DNA of 64,000 nt. Source: Galeopsis tetrahit (taxonomy: Eukaryota > Streptophyta > Magnoliopsida > Lamiales > Lamiaceae). Below the pieces are notes generated by a model that saw nothing but the letters and a program-made list of their open reading frames with translations, did no database searches and was not told the DNA's origin. The position numbers were made by a program, and so were the translations under genes. Below are positions 34,665-46,712 of this stretch, in pieces. How positions within the stretch are numbered: the first letter of the stretch is position 1; the number at the start of each line of letters is the position of its first letter. The stretch lies in the NCBI GenBank assembly GCA_963675135.1, contig OY776130.1, positions 20,576,001 through 20,640,000 on the forward strand, written 5' to 3'.

Positions 34665-34915
34665 ATATGAGTTGGTCTGCTATGGACTCGAGTGCATGTT
34701 AGTCCATGTTGCACTTTTCAATTTTACTGACTTACCCTTTTTGGTAAATGGTGTTGCACTTTTCAATTATTACTAAAAATATTATTATACAGTTTAATAA
34801 TTGAAAAGTGCAACACCATTTACCAAAAAGTGTAAGTCAGTAAAACTGAAAAGTGCAACATGAAAAGTGCAACATGGACTAGGCTGCATGCACTCGAGTG
34901 TATACTAGACTTTAC
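34665..34915. repeat. Palindromic MITE, about 250 bp
   Basis: The left arm (ggactcgagtgcatgttagt, gttgcacttttcaatttta, ctttttggtaaatggtg) is mirrored by the right arm (caccatttaccaaaaagtg, taaaactgaaaagtgcaac, gcatgcactcgagtg) around an AT spacer at about 34775-34795. A second member is at 54180-54485. Its arm sequence is the unit of the tandem array at 32290-33020. Confidence 0.8.
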
Positions 34916-35156
34916 CTATATATATATATTTTTTTTTTTATTTTTTTTTGCATTTATGGAATATTTGGCTTCGAGTGTAGAAGAAAGTGAATTTGTTTAG
35001 TAATTTCTTTTTATTACAAAAGGTGTTAAGTATTATATTATTTTTTTTATTAATTATAGACTTTTTTTTTTTTTTTGTAAGAAAAAAAAAAAGAAATTAA
35101 ATTAAGTGGATTGATTATTGATATATGTGGTGGATCATCTAAAAGTTACATGAAAA
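34916..35156 (+). promoter_or_regulatory. Upstream region of the PLP homeostasis gene
   Basis: AT-rich with several T-runs and a tatatatatat (34918-34928). No certain TATA box position. The MITE ends only about 240 bp before the first ATG, so the promoter is short or overlaps it. Confidence 0.35.
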
Positions 35157-38100
35157 ATGAACAATTCCAAGGCCGACGAAACAGAGACTGAGCCATCATC
35201 ATTCTCATCTTTAGGGTTAGAAATGTCAGCGGCTTCCGTCACGGACGGCGTCGCTGCGGCGGCTCTACGCTCGGTGCTCCAACGGGTTAAACAGGCAGCG
35301 GAGCGGTCGGGCCGTGGCTCGGAACGGATCCGAGTTGTAGCTGTGAGCAAGACTAAGCCCGTCACTCTCCTACGCCAAGTCTACGACGCCGGCCACCGCC
35401 GCTTCGGTGAGAATTACGTCCAAGAGCTTATCGAGAAAGCTCCTCAGGTTTCACATCTTTCTCTGTATTTGTAGGTGAATTTGATTATTATTCTGTTGTG
35501 ATCAGTTGTGGATGACTAAAAAATTGATTTAGGTCAAATTGAGAATCCTATAATCTTGTGTACAATCACCAGCTTTTGTTTGATTGTACAATTGCAGCTT
35601 CCAGAAGATATAGAATGGCATTTAATTGGATAATTGCAGCTTAATTTGTTTAATTTCACATCTTAGTCGTGATTGTCTAAAAAAATTGATTGGGGTTAAT
35701 TACATACTTCTATAATCTTGTGTACTATCACCGTGTTTGTTTAATTGCAGCTTCCAGAGGACATAGAATGGCATTTCATTGGGAATTTGCAGAGCAATAA
35801 AGTGAAGCGACTCCTATGTATGTTAATTCGAACCTTTATTCCTTCTTAATGATATTGATGTTCATCTATTTCCTACATAAACATGCACATTATTATATGG
35901 TTGATTCAGAGTATTTCTTGACAGTTGTAAAGGTGGACATAGCCATCTAATTATAAGAACAACGTGGCTGCAGATAAATTTTAATTTAGTGCTTGAAAGT
36001 TGCAAATGTCTTAGAAATAAAGCTGATTATTCTTGATGATAAAATGTGGCCTTTTACTTATGCTGTTTTTGGATCTAGGTTTGACATGTCTGCTATGGAT
36101 TTCTGTTTTAGGAACTATATGCTTATTATATTCCCCACTTGAAAAGGATTTCTGTTGGATGTAAAAACTTGTAGCTGTGGAGATATTGACTAGCTTGTGG
36201 AATTTGATGTAGAATAAGCCTTCTGATGATATGTACTATGAAAATCTAGAAAGAAATAAACTGGTCTAATGTGCATTATTTATATTTTTCCTTTCTGTTC
36301 TGCAGCTGCTGTACCAAATCTAGCCATGGTGGAGACTGTAGATGATGAAAAGGTAAAACAAACATGCATCCATATTTTCTGGGTTTTCTTAATTTTAACT
36401 GAAATTTTATCATGGAAGGTGTTAAGATGGTACACTTATTTCTTCTCCTGGATGCTATTTATTCTCTACCCACTGCTGCTTTTTGATATTCATTAATCTT
36501 TACATTTGAAGGTCTTCTTCAAGCAAAACTCTATCCTTTACTATCAAAACTACTTTTTGATTATGAATAATAGTTATACACTGCAACTCTAGCTTTGATG
36601 GTTGCATATCATAATCAAAGCAAGGTCACCAGCTTATAGAATTCCCGGAGATTTTTAGGGGGCACTTGGGTGCAAAACTGTCAATGGGAATACTGATGAG
36701 AATGAGCATAGAATAATTGTGGTGGCTAATGAGAATAAAAGATGATCAATTCATCTTCATCATGGAGTACTTCGTATGAGGTAAAAATGAGACTCTAATT
36801 ATCATTACCCCATTTTGATTAACTACCTCTCCTCCTATAACCATTTCTCCTCGATCATTCCACTATTCCTCAACTGACAATCATATTTTGTCCCCAAGAT
36901 TAGAGAAAAATACTAACAACATAACCCTATTTTCATTGTAATTCACTATTCGATGATTCCCATTACCATTTCCTTTGAAGAATTTGAAACCAAGCGCCCC
37001 CTTAATAGATTAGAGAGCCGTGAAGAAACAATTACATAGAAGATAAGAATGTTGAATTCTAAGATAAAACCATATATGCTACAACTAACTATCTGTGATC
37101 TCTTTTATGGTACCAATATTTATTTACCAGGCATATGTAAACATTATTACAATGTACTATGTACTTTTCAGTATTTTAGAAGCTTAAACCAGAGTATATA
37201 AAGAATATGCTTGCTGACAAAATGGATTGGGATTCCGTTTGATTTCCCAGGAACAATAAATGGAAATGGATCTGCCTACGTCTTCTATGTATTTTAATTT
37301 TCCCAATAATTTTTTTTCCTGTAGATTGCAAATCATCTTAACCGTGTTGCTGGAAGCATCGGAAGAAAGCCTTTGAAAGTAATGGTTCAAGTGAATACCA
37401 GTGGTGAAGAATGTGGTTATCTTGAGTATGTCCTAATTGATGGATCTCTTTTTTTATTAAATACTCCCTTCGTCCCTTGATTATTTGCACACTTTCCTTA
37501 TTGGAACATCCAAAGATTACTTGCACACTCCTAATTTGAAAATATCCCACAAAATTAATACCCTAACGACATCATTTTATTTCCAAAATTGTCACTCCTT
37601 TTTTGTCCACATTTTACTTTGTACCTCACCAAATTTCTTTTACACCTCTCACTAAATCACCCAAAATACCCCTCCTTTATTTTATTTTATTTCACATATC
37701 ACTAAATCCCATTTTCTTAAAAACTGTACCTGTCAAACCATGCGAGTAATCCTGGACGGAGGGAGTATCAAATAATCACACTAATTTTGTTTTATATTGC
37801 ACCCTTATAAAGAAAAAGTGGTTTCATCTTGTGTTTGTGCAGCAAAATATGGTGTTGAACCATCTGGCTGTGTGGAGCTCGCCAAACATGTTAGTACTAA
37901 TTGCCCTAACCTTGAGTTTTGTGGCCTGATGACCATAGGAATGCCAGATTACACATCTACCCCGCAGAATTTCAAGGTATTATAACTAATGTAATAGTAA
38001 TGGTATATTTTGATTCTACAATTATTTATCATTGAAACTATCCTGATTCCATTAGTTTGTGGGTATCAGACATTAACAAACTGCCGAACTGAGGTTTGTA

Positions 38101-38862
38101 AGGCGCTTGGGATGGCAGAGGAGCAATGTGACTTATCCATGGGCATGTCGGGTGATTTTGAGCTAGCTGTGAGTGTGAATGCTTCTTTTAAATCTGTTTC
38201 AATGATACAAGCTCAGAATTTCTTAGCATAATTTACAAATTTCAGCATAATAAATGGGAAAATGTTTTTTTGGTCCTGTAAGTTTCCCATTTTCGGTTTC
38301 AAGGAACTTCACTTTTCCTAATTGAATTTTGACATGTTAACTTTCAAAATTCAATTTTTTTGTCCTTTGACTGGCTACAGTGGGTTAGTAATATTGAAAA
38401 AATGTCATGTTAACTCAAAACCGGTTGGTCACCTGCCATAGCTAGTTAAAAGACAAAAAAGGACTAAAAATCTTAATTTTTGAAAGTTAACGGGATAAAT
38501 TCAATTTGGAAAAGTAGAGTGTCCTGAAACAAAAAGTGGGCAAACTTATCGGACTAAAAAAATAAAACCTTTTCACATAGTAAATAAATTTATATGCTTA
38601 AACTGCAAACGAACTATCTTTAAATCTTGGGATAGTTCCATCCCCTTTGTTTGTTTCTTCTTAAAACCTCATGAGGTCCTTTCATTTCGAATCATAATGA
38701 GATGGATTATCGTATAATTTTCTGTGGTACGGTACGTGTCTGGGAGGCAGACAGAATATGTGATGAATTTCTTGATCATTGTTGCAGATTGAGATGGGCA
38801 GTACAAATGTTAGAATTGGATCTACCATATTTGGAGCAAGGGAGTATCCCCAGAAACAGTAG
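35157..38862 (+). CDS. Pyridoxal phosphate homeostasis protein (YggS/PROSC family), seven exons
   Basis: Binds pyridoxal 5'-phosphate (PLP) and buffers free PLP in the cell; no enzymatic activity is established for the family. Exons: 35157-35447, 35751-35817, 36306-36352, 37325-37412, 37843-37976, 38070-38168 and 38788-38862. All join in phase into 266 residues. The sequence holds the PLP lysine motif VVAVSKTKPV (Lys65 from this start), AGHRRFGENYVQEL, PEDIEWHFIGNLQSNK, VQVNTSGEE, CGLMTIGMPDY, LSMGMSGDFELA and the closing GSTIFGARE. A second ATG at 35223 would give a 244-residue protein closer to the usual plant length, so the first 22 residues may be untranslated. Intron 4 starts gtggtt, a weak donor. 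MITEs sit in introns 3, 4 and 6, and a decayed copy of exon 2 in intron 1. Otherwise intact and probably expressed. Confidence 0.93.
35598..35633 (+). pseudogene. Decayed duplicate of exon 2 inside intron 1
   Basis: A copy of the exon 2 start (LPEDIEWHLIG followed by TAA), preceded by its own acceptor (attgcag, 35591-35597). The 90 bases upstream (ataatcttgtgtacaatcac) also match those before the real exon 2 at 35751. This is a tandem duplication of about 155 bp. If spliced in, it would put a stop after codon 108. Confidence 0.8.
36658..37001. mobile_element. Tourist/PIF-Harbinger-like MITE in intron 3, 344 bp
   Basis: The ends gggggcacttgggtgcaa and ttgaaaccaagcgccccc are inverted repeats. 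The trinucleotide TTA flanks both sides (36655-36657, 37002-37004), the target duplication of this superfamily. Confidence 0.85.
37464..37765. mobile_element. Stowaway MITE in intron 4, 302 bp
   Basis: Starts ctcccttcgtcccttgatt and ends taatcctggacggagggag, flanked by TA. Related to the MITE at 28474-28785. It lies 50 bp downstream of the weak exon 4 donor. Confidence 0.85.
38263..38563. mobile_element. Inverted-repeat MITE in intron 6, about 300 bp
   Basis: The left end ttttttggtcctgtaagttt pairs with aaacttatcggactaaaaaa. Arms extend about 70 bp with mismatches. No clear target duplication; the long arms suggest a Mutator-type MITE. Confidence 0.6.
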
Positions 38863-39361
38863 ATTCGTCGTCGTTATTAAGATCAGGATACAGGTGCACT
38901 TCAATTTCTGCTCTGTTTGGAGGTAGCTTATCTATTTCCAAGTATGTTACCCCTGTTGTTATATGTCAGCGGGTCATAATCTGATGCTCGATTAATACAT
39001 TTTTAACTCGTCTATTGATGTTTGTAATCTATAGTGAAATAAAGGCCATTTTAGTGCATTACCTCCTTTTCATCTCGTTTTTATTTTTAGACAATTAGCT
39101 AGGAATGTGTGTGTATTACAGTAAAAACTCCATAAAGTCATATTGTCGGGACTGGATTCTTTTTTTTTTTTACATAGGAAAAAATATTTCAATAGAGTTT
39201 TACATAGAATTTTTTTTTTTCAATATAATGCATGGATATATAAATACATCCACTTTGATAAAATATAAAGTACATTAACAAATTTACGTAACTAATTAAT
39301 ATGAATTTGGGTAAAATAAATACATCCACTTTGATAAAATATAAAATACATGTATGAACTA
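38863..39361. other. 3' flank of the PLP homeostasis gene
   Basis: Probably contains the 3' UTR. An imperfect duplication (aaatacatccactttgataa) occurs at 39241 and 39317. Nothing else recognised. Confidence 0.45.
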
Positions 39362-40039
39362 CTCCCTCCCCATTATTAATTGAACATTTATTGTTTGCAC
39401 CGGTTTTAATATAAGAATTATTTATTGGTATTAAAGGTAATAAAGTGATTTTTTAGGAGGGATATAATGGGTAATTTAATTTTTTTGAAGAGAGAATCTT
39501 TAGTTAGTGTATAAAAAGTAAGGGATTAAAGTTTTTTTAGGCCTTTAAGTTGGACTAATTTTGAATTTGGTCCCGATGGAATACACATTTTGATTTTAGT
39601 CTCATAAGTTGGTCGAAATTTTGAATTCAGTCCAATTACTACAATTTGAGATAAATAAATCGATCAAATCCATTGATTTTTGTATTTTTCTGCACATGAG
39701 CAAATTCACAGTTGATTTGAATTGCACACGAGCTAAGAATTTGATCGGTTTATTTACCTACAATGGTAGTAATTGGACTGAATTCAAAATTTCGGCCAAC
39801 TTATGGGACCAAAATCAAAATGTGTATTCCATCAGGACCAAATTCAAAATTAGTCCAACTTAAAGGACTAAAAAAACTATAATCCCAAAAAGTAATGACA
39901 TGAGATGTAAATAAAATATGTTTGAGGGAGTGTTTTGAAAGAGCAAAAAGTTACTTTTTTTTTTTTTCAAATGAGAAAATGTTCAATTAATAATGGAACA
40001 TATATTTTTGACAAATATTCAATTAATAATGGGACGAGC
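39362..40039. mobile_element. Stowaway-like MITE split by a later insertion
   Basis: The left end ctccctccccattattaat pairs with attaataatgggacgag at the right, with TA at 39360-39361 and 40040-40041. The right end shows a second, internal copy of the arm (39977-39992). The element at 39522-39886 is inserted in its middle. Confidence 0.7.
39522..39886. mobile_element. Mutator-like MITE, 365 bp, perfect 9-bp target duplication
   Basis: Near-perfect arms of about 120 bp (gggattaaagtttttttag against ctaaaaaaactataatccc). The nonamer aaaaagtaa sits immediately outside both ends (39513-39521, 39887-39895). The open frames inside are products of the palindrome. Confidence 0.9.
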
Positions 40040-41001
40040 TATTCCTTAAAATTAAGATGTTGTAACAATATCTGTTGCAAAAGTATGCGCTTAGTACCCT
40101 CTAGCGTTTTTTGACTAGACATTTTTTTATATATTTTTTTTTACTTTCTGGAATAGAAGTTCGATTCGGATAATCGAACACACTTTTCCAAGTTGAATCG
40201 ATGTTCCGAGCAAAACATGTTGTTTTGTTGTGATGATGTATAATCTTGTTTTGGTAAAATTCTATTGTAGGGGTGGAAGTTGCATTTTTATATTTTTTGT
40301 CATTATTTTTGCACGTTTTAATTTCTTCGGCAACCTTTTTGCATTTTTTTTTTTAAATTAGGGTTTCGTATTTATTGCTTGAGAATTTTGCAGATAGAAT
40401 ATTTAAAAAATGAATAAAAAAATATTCTAGACACTAGGCGATGTCAATTCATTCAACTATCATTTTTCGACTTATGTAACCTTGGTCACAATCAACCATA
40501 AATAAATAACCTTGGTCACAATCAACCATAAATAAATATTTCAGGTCATCTTATAGTAATGATATACTCCCAAATATATAGTGAGTAGTTTTTTTTTTTT
40601 TTTTTGAGGGAATATATAGTGAGTAGTTAAGGTATAGAGAAAGTAGAAAAAATAAAAAGGGGTGAAAGAGAAAATGTAAAAATAGATGAATGAGAAATGT
40701 AAATTTTAGATTGAAACTGTAGAGCCCCAAAAAATCTAGTGGACGCCACTCAGATTGGAAAAGCATCTTCTGATTTGAAATAACATTTTTTAAATTTAAA
40801 TGGATTCAAGTGAAAGACTATACCATGCTAACCATGCATGTGCCTAACTCGTGTGTCGTCTACATTTCTAAGTCAAACGTGTACTTGACTAAAACATTAC
40901 AAAAATAAGTTATTATGCATATGATGTGATATCTTAAATACTTTTATATAAGAAGATATGACAATTGAAAATAAAGTTGTCACACATCCAAAATAACATT
41001 A
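40040..41001. other. Gene-free stretch
   Basis: AT-rich. A short direct repeat (aaccttggtcacaatcaacc) is present twice at 40470-40530, and aatatatagtgagtagtt twice at 40573-40628. No gene seen. Confidence 0.5.
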
Positions 41002-41539
41002 ACGACATGATTGGTATGTAGGAATGACTTGGGAATGGAATGATCATTCCTTAATTCATTCCAAATACCATGATTGATATATTTATTTATTAATTCCATT
41101 TGGAATGGTCATTACCAAAAATTAAAGAATAATCATTCCTTCCATACCCCATTATTGTGTATTCCATGATGTAAGGAATTAATTTTCATTTTCACATACT
41201 ACTGTATTATTTTTCACTTTCAATAATAATAATTTAAAAAATTAAAAAAAAAATATTTAATATTGTAACTATTAAATAAATACAATAATTTATTATTCAT
41301 AATAAAATTTTAAAAATCAATAATAAAAATAATAAATTTAAAAATTAAATAATAATTAAATATATATTAATATATAATAATAGTCATAAAAATATTAATA
41401 ATACATACCGTTAAATTAAAAAATATTTATTATTTGATAATAATAATTTAAACACTCAACAATAATATTTTTATATATTAATAATAATATATATTAATAT
41501 ATAATATGGAGTACTATAATATTTAATAATAATAATATT

Positions 41540-43626
41540 TTTTAAATAATCTATATATATATAAAAAGAGGCTAGTCTGTTTCCCGCCATTTTTTACCTT
41601 CTATTTTTTTTTTTAATTCTTTCTAAGACTTTTTCGGTTTTAGTGTAGTACATTAATAATTATTTATATTAAATTATTTGTTCTACAAATAAAGCATAGT
41701 GTAGTACATTAATAATTATTTATATTAAATTATTTGTTCTACAAATAAAGCATATCAAGTGGATTAACACAGTCACACAGGTGACGATTGGATTTCCCAA
41801 CGCACAAGAAATGCAGTAAAATATACTCCAACAATTGTATTTTATTTTATCTATATGAATTATAAATCTTCCATTTTATTTTACTATTTAGTTATTGCTC
41901 TGAAATGGGGAGATTAATTTCATTACTTCATTTATTTCAATTTTATTTTTTATTGAACATTGCTATGTATTTCATTCGTCCCACAATAATTTTCACAATT
42001 TTTTTTTCGGGACGTTTCACAATAACATTCAAACCTTTAAATTGAAAAATCTTTTATAAATTTCACCTTCACAATATCCTCAATTTTACGTAAATGTCAT
42101 TACTTTTTCTCCACACATACACACACGTCAACTCATTTATTTACTTTATACATAAAAGTTTACAAAATGACCCCTCAAAATTTCACTTATTATTACACTT
42201 TTTTAATATGTGTGTCCATCTAGCTACCTATGAAAATTATTATGGAAAAGAGAGAGTAATTAATAAAGTTATTTTTGTGAGAATAAATGTTATATGTATC
42301 AAAATATAGGAAAATACAATTATGTCATTCGTGTATCCTTTATGCGTACCACAATTCATTATAAGTTTTTTTTCCTTTTTTTCTTTTGTTGTTCTTAAGT
42401 GCAAGACCGATATCAAAAGGATAAATGTGTTTTTACTCGAAGCATATTAAATAGAGTACTAATTTGTATGCATCAGCGTCTCAAATTATGTGTACTATAT
42501 TTTTTATATTATTATTGTAGATTGAGTAAAATGTGTGGTTTTATTTTTTTTATTGTCAACTACATTTCATGTGTATTTGAATATGATTGTGATTACTGAA
42601 TGGTTATTTGGTTGCGTACATATGATCTGGAAAATATATAGTTCAACTCATATAGGTAAATGACGTTGATATTGTGATTTGTATATGTTTATGTTTTTGT
42701 TGTGTCCATCCATCTCATCTTTATAATATTCAGATTCTCCTAAGTTTGTTGCAAAACTTGAATGTAAAGGAATATTGCATTTTGTTGCATGTTGTGTTTG
42801 TGGTAAATTTGAAAGAACACGAATGCTTTGGTGTGAAAAAAGTTCAAAATGATTTGTTATGAATGGGTGCATGTGCGTCATCATCAAATCAACCCTTGAA
42901 TTTATAAAACTAATGTGAATGACGGTCTTTTCGAAGTGCCAGAAAAATAGGAACAAGAGTTGTACTTTCATATAAATTATAATTGTAAATTCATTATATT
43001 ATATTTATAATAATTTCATTCATATAGACAATGTATTTATATTTTCAAAATATTTAATTTTTTAGCCTACTATTTTAATCAATGCTCCTGTTACTTTTTA
43101 AATTTAATCTCGAGTATAATTAAAATTGTTTAATTACTGTATTAATTTGTATTATTTTTATATTGTGTTTCATGTAATTGTAAAACTATTTAATAGGTTT
43201 AGTCTGATTGTCATTGTTATAATGTTTATATTAATTTAGTTGGATTACCTTCTGCCTGAAAAATAATAATAATAATGAAGATTAAGCTATATTCATGTAG
43301 TTATTTATTTGTTATTTAATTTTTTATTAAATTACAATAATTTGATTAATGGCTATGCTTTGACAACATTTTGAATTTAATTTGTGTTGTTTTACACAAT
43401 GCTAATAATTTATACGAAGTACATTTTAATTAATTTATATATTGTAGAAGTATTAATTATGAACGAAGCTCGATAAGAGAATCATTGACGTCATAAATTT
43501 AAGTAACTTCGGGTAATGATGATAAATTAAACTAAAACAATATGAAATTGACAAAATATAATTGCCTAATTAATTTTACCATTATAAAATATATATTATC
43601 CGTGCAACGCACGGGTGAAATACTAG
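41540..43626 (+). mobile_element. Non-autonomous Helitron, 2,087 bp
   Basis: Starts tctatatatatataaaaag, a typical plant Helitron 5' end. It ends with the hairpin ccgtgcaacgcacgg, seven bases, then ctag. It sits exactly between A (41539) and T (43627), the rolling-circle target, with no target duplication. No Rep-helicase is present. Inside are a 56-bp tandem duplication (41642-41753), a Stowaway-like sequence (about 41975-42258) and a possible captured PHD-like fragment at 42780-42900. Confidence 0.88.
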
Positions 43627-43690
43627 TAAATAGTAATAATAACAAATCATCGCAACAACAAAAATTAACAATAATAATAATTTAGGTAAT

Positions 43691-45817
43691 CAGTCGGCGT
43701 TTATTGGAGGAAGACAAATAATGGACGGGATTTTAATTCTAAACGAGGCTATAGAGGAGGCGAGGAGAACCAAAACACCGAGATTATTCTTCAAAGTTGA
43801 TTTCGCAAAGGCCTACGACTCGGTGTCGTGGGATTTCCTTGATGAAATGCTTGAAGGTATGAATTTCAATATGAAGTGGAGAGGATGGATTAAAGAGTGT
43901 GTTTCGTCAGCAACGGCATCAGTCCTGGTCAACGGTAGCCCTTCAGGCGAATTTAAACTAAATAGGGGCCTAAGACAAGGAGATCCATTATCCCCGTTTC
44001 TTTTCCTGGTGGTTGCTGAGGGTCTCAGTATTCTAATCAAAAGGGCAGAGGAGCTCAATATCCTAAAAGGGGCTGCTATCGGGCAAGAGCAAATTCGAGT
44101 CTCTCATCTTCCGTATTCCTATGCTCGGCTGAACATCAGAATGTCAAGGTAATTAGGGCGCTTTTGAGGAATTTTGAACTATTATCAGGGCTTAAAGTTA
44201 ATTTCAGCAAGTGCTCTCTTTCCGGATTACAAATCCCAGAAGCAGCGATTCATCAATGGGCTGAGGAGCTGGGATGTGCAGCAACATCAGTCCCGTTCAC
44301 CTACCTTGGGATCAAAGTCGGATGCAACCACAAATTACATGGATCCTGGAGTAGTCTGATCCAAAAAATTAAAAAAAGACTCGAGTCGTGGAATTCCAAG
44401 CATATCTCGATGGGGGGAAGGGCAGTCCGTTCTGTCCGCCATGCCAGTCTACTGCCTATCCTTCTTCAAATTACCAAAAAAAACCATTAATGAGATTAAG
44501 AAGCTGCAGAGGGTTTTTTTGTGGGGTGGGAATGAAAACAGGTCCAAAATATCTGGGAGGAGGTGTGCAAAAATAAAGAGGAAGGGAGGTTAGGCATACG
44601 GGACTTAGAGACTTTTAATTAATCTAGCTTTGATAGGAAAGTGGATTTGGAGATATCTAGACGAGGGTGACAGGTTGTGGGTAAAAGTGTTAAATTCAAA
44701 GTATGGGGGGTTGGGAGAAACAGAATCCTCAATAAGGGCTAGAGGGAGGGGGAACGAAAAAGGAAAATCGGGGTGGTGGAGAGACATAGAGGCTTTATAT
44801 GAGGGTGGGGAGAGTGGTAAATTGAGGTGGTACTTGGAAATGGTGAGAAAACCTTATTTTGGCAACACAATTGGGTGGGTGAGATTAGACTTAGGGACAG
44901 GTTTAGGAAGCTGTATAAACTAAGCAAGCAGAAATATAGGGCTATAAAAGGAATGGGAGACGGAGGGGGCGTGGAAGTGGAGGAGAAGATTGTCTAATAG
45001 GGAAATGATTATTTTTAACGAGTTGCTGGCTGTGATTGACAGGTTAAAACCCGAGCAACACAAAACGGATATGTGGCGGTGGAAACACTCCACAAAACTT
45101 GCCTACGAAAGAAGAGTCAAAGCGAAGGGGGATATGCAAACTGTTCAAAAAATTATGGAAAAATTGGGCACCAAAGAAAGCAACCATTACGGAAGAGACT
45201 ACCGACAAAAGACAAGCTAATCGAGAGAGGCGTGCAATTCCCGGCTGATCAGACCAAATGTTACATGTGTAAGGAGGCTGAGGAAACCATCTCTCACACC
45301 CTATTCACCTGTGGAGAAAGCAGAGGAATCTGGGACGAAATAAACAGATGGTTGAACCACCAAGTGATCACTCACTGGGATCCAGGTACAAATTTCCAGC
45401 AATTTAATGGGCTGTTGGGGAGAGGCAAAAAGAGTACCATTGCATCAACTATTTGGATAGGGGTGCTATGGGCGATCTGGAATTTGAGAAACGACATATG
45501 CTTCAACGGAGGAAAAAAGTAGTGGAAACCATAAAGCTCCGTTTGAAATTGTGGATAGGAAATAAGAAGACAAAGGTAAGGGAATGTACAATAGAGGAAT
45601 GGAGAAATCAACCAACAAAATTCTTTGAAGAATTGTAAGCAGCTGATGGGAGGAGTATTACAGCAGACTTTTATTTCCAGAATTCTTATCTGTAATCTGC
45701 TCCTTGGTAGAATAGATCGTTTGATACTGCTTCTCAATTAATTGTAAGGGTTGAGTACCCCTTTACTTCTCTTTCACAAATATAATCCTTTTTACTGATC
45801 AAAAAAAAAAAAAAAAA
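43691..45817 (+). mobile_element. 5'-truncated L1-type LINE with poly-A tail and 12-bp target duplication
   Basis: Flanked by aatttaggtaat on both sides (43679-43690, 45818-45829), with an A-run of about 19 bases before the right copy. It starts inside the reverse transcriptase (NQSAFIGGRQIMDGILI), continues through the palm (KVDFAKAYDSVSWDFLDEML, RGLRQGDPLSPFLFLVVAEG) and thumb (GLKVNFSKCSLSG, VPFTYLGIKVG), and ends with a zinc-binding RT-associated domain (PTKDKLIERGVQFP, CYMCKEAEETISHTLFTC). Stops and frame changes (for example near 44125, 44460 and 44620) show it is dead. The catalytic YADD motif is lost at the first break. Confidence 0.92.
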
Positions 45818-45974
45818 AATTTAGGTAATTTTACACAACACCAATTTTCCATTCCTTGTTCATACCAATCATAACAATTGTCATTCCTATTTTATTCCTT
45901 TCCCAACTTCATTCCATTCATGAACTCATTCCATTCAACCATATTTTCATTCTATCGTACCAATCACGCCGTTA

Positions 45975-46712
45975 CAGGTGTAGACAAATCATCCTAGTAG
46001 TTTTAAAGAGATCCGATCAGTTGACCCAGCAGTTCATACCTAATTAGAGAATTAAAACTTGAAAGATAATATAAGTCGTAATGATACTTAATATGTTTCT
46101 TACGTAAAACTTAAAATTTAGTAAGTACATTTAACAAAGTTTCTCCAGTCAGTCACACGTTCGCTTCGTCATCAACATAATTTAAAATGATTAAATTAGC
46201 ATCATGAGTCTTTCTCTAAGGAGAAGTCCAGTGAGATGACATTTAATATACATTACATTAAAAAAGTTAATTGATACGTCAATCGAGAACATGCCAAAGC
46301 CCGTAGACCTGACTCATTTCACACAATAATTCATAGACTTACCTATTTCATAAAGAATATAGTTCGTCAACTTGCCATAATTCACACCGAGCATAATCTG
46401 AAGATCTACATGCTCGTATTAACACACGAATTAATCTAACTAATGCAGATGCAATTAGATGTTACCCACTTTTATCTTTGGTGGTATAGGGTTGGCCTCC
46501 TAAGGATTAGACTGATTCACATTGCACTCGATACATTTAACTAACTTTTAGATTTATATAATGTATATATACGTGACACTTCCGAATAACAATAAGTTTA
46601 GAACATTCCACACATCAAATGAGCAATTGTAGTTATGATACTAGTCAAAATCACATGAAAATGGAGAAAAAACATTTAAGATAATTTATATGCACCTTTC
46701 TAATTGGCAAAA
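45975..46712. other. Gene-free stretch
   Basis: No ORF, inverted repeat or RNA gene recognised. Confidence 0.45.

Larger units (their letters stand above)
41002..45971. mobile_element. PIF/Harbinger-like MITE interrupted by a Helitron and a LINE
   Basis: The ends cgacatgattggtatg (41003) and cgtaccaatcacgccg (45956-45971) are inverted repeats. They continue with matching ggaatg/cattcc-rich arms, and TTA lies at 40999-41001 and 45972-45974. Without the two later insertions the element is about 760 bp with an ataat-rich core. The ends differ by one base in phase, so the target duplication is probable, not certain. Confidence 0.65.

Noticed and set aside
39609..39863. 84-codon plus-strand frame downstream of the PLP homeostasis gene
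   Set aside because: Produced by the palindromic Mutator-like MITE at 39522-39886.
42094..42309. 71-codon frame in the Helitron
   Set aside because: Lies in a Stowaway-like sequence; composition is AT-driven and no family is recognised.
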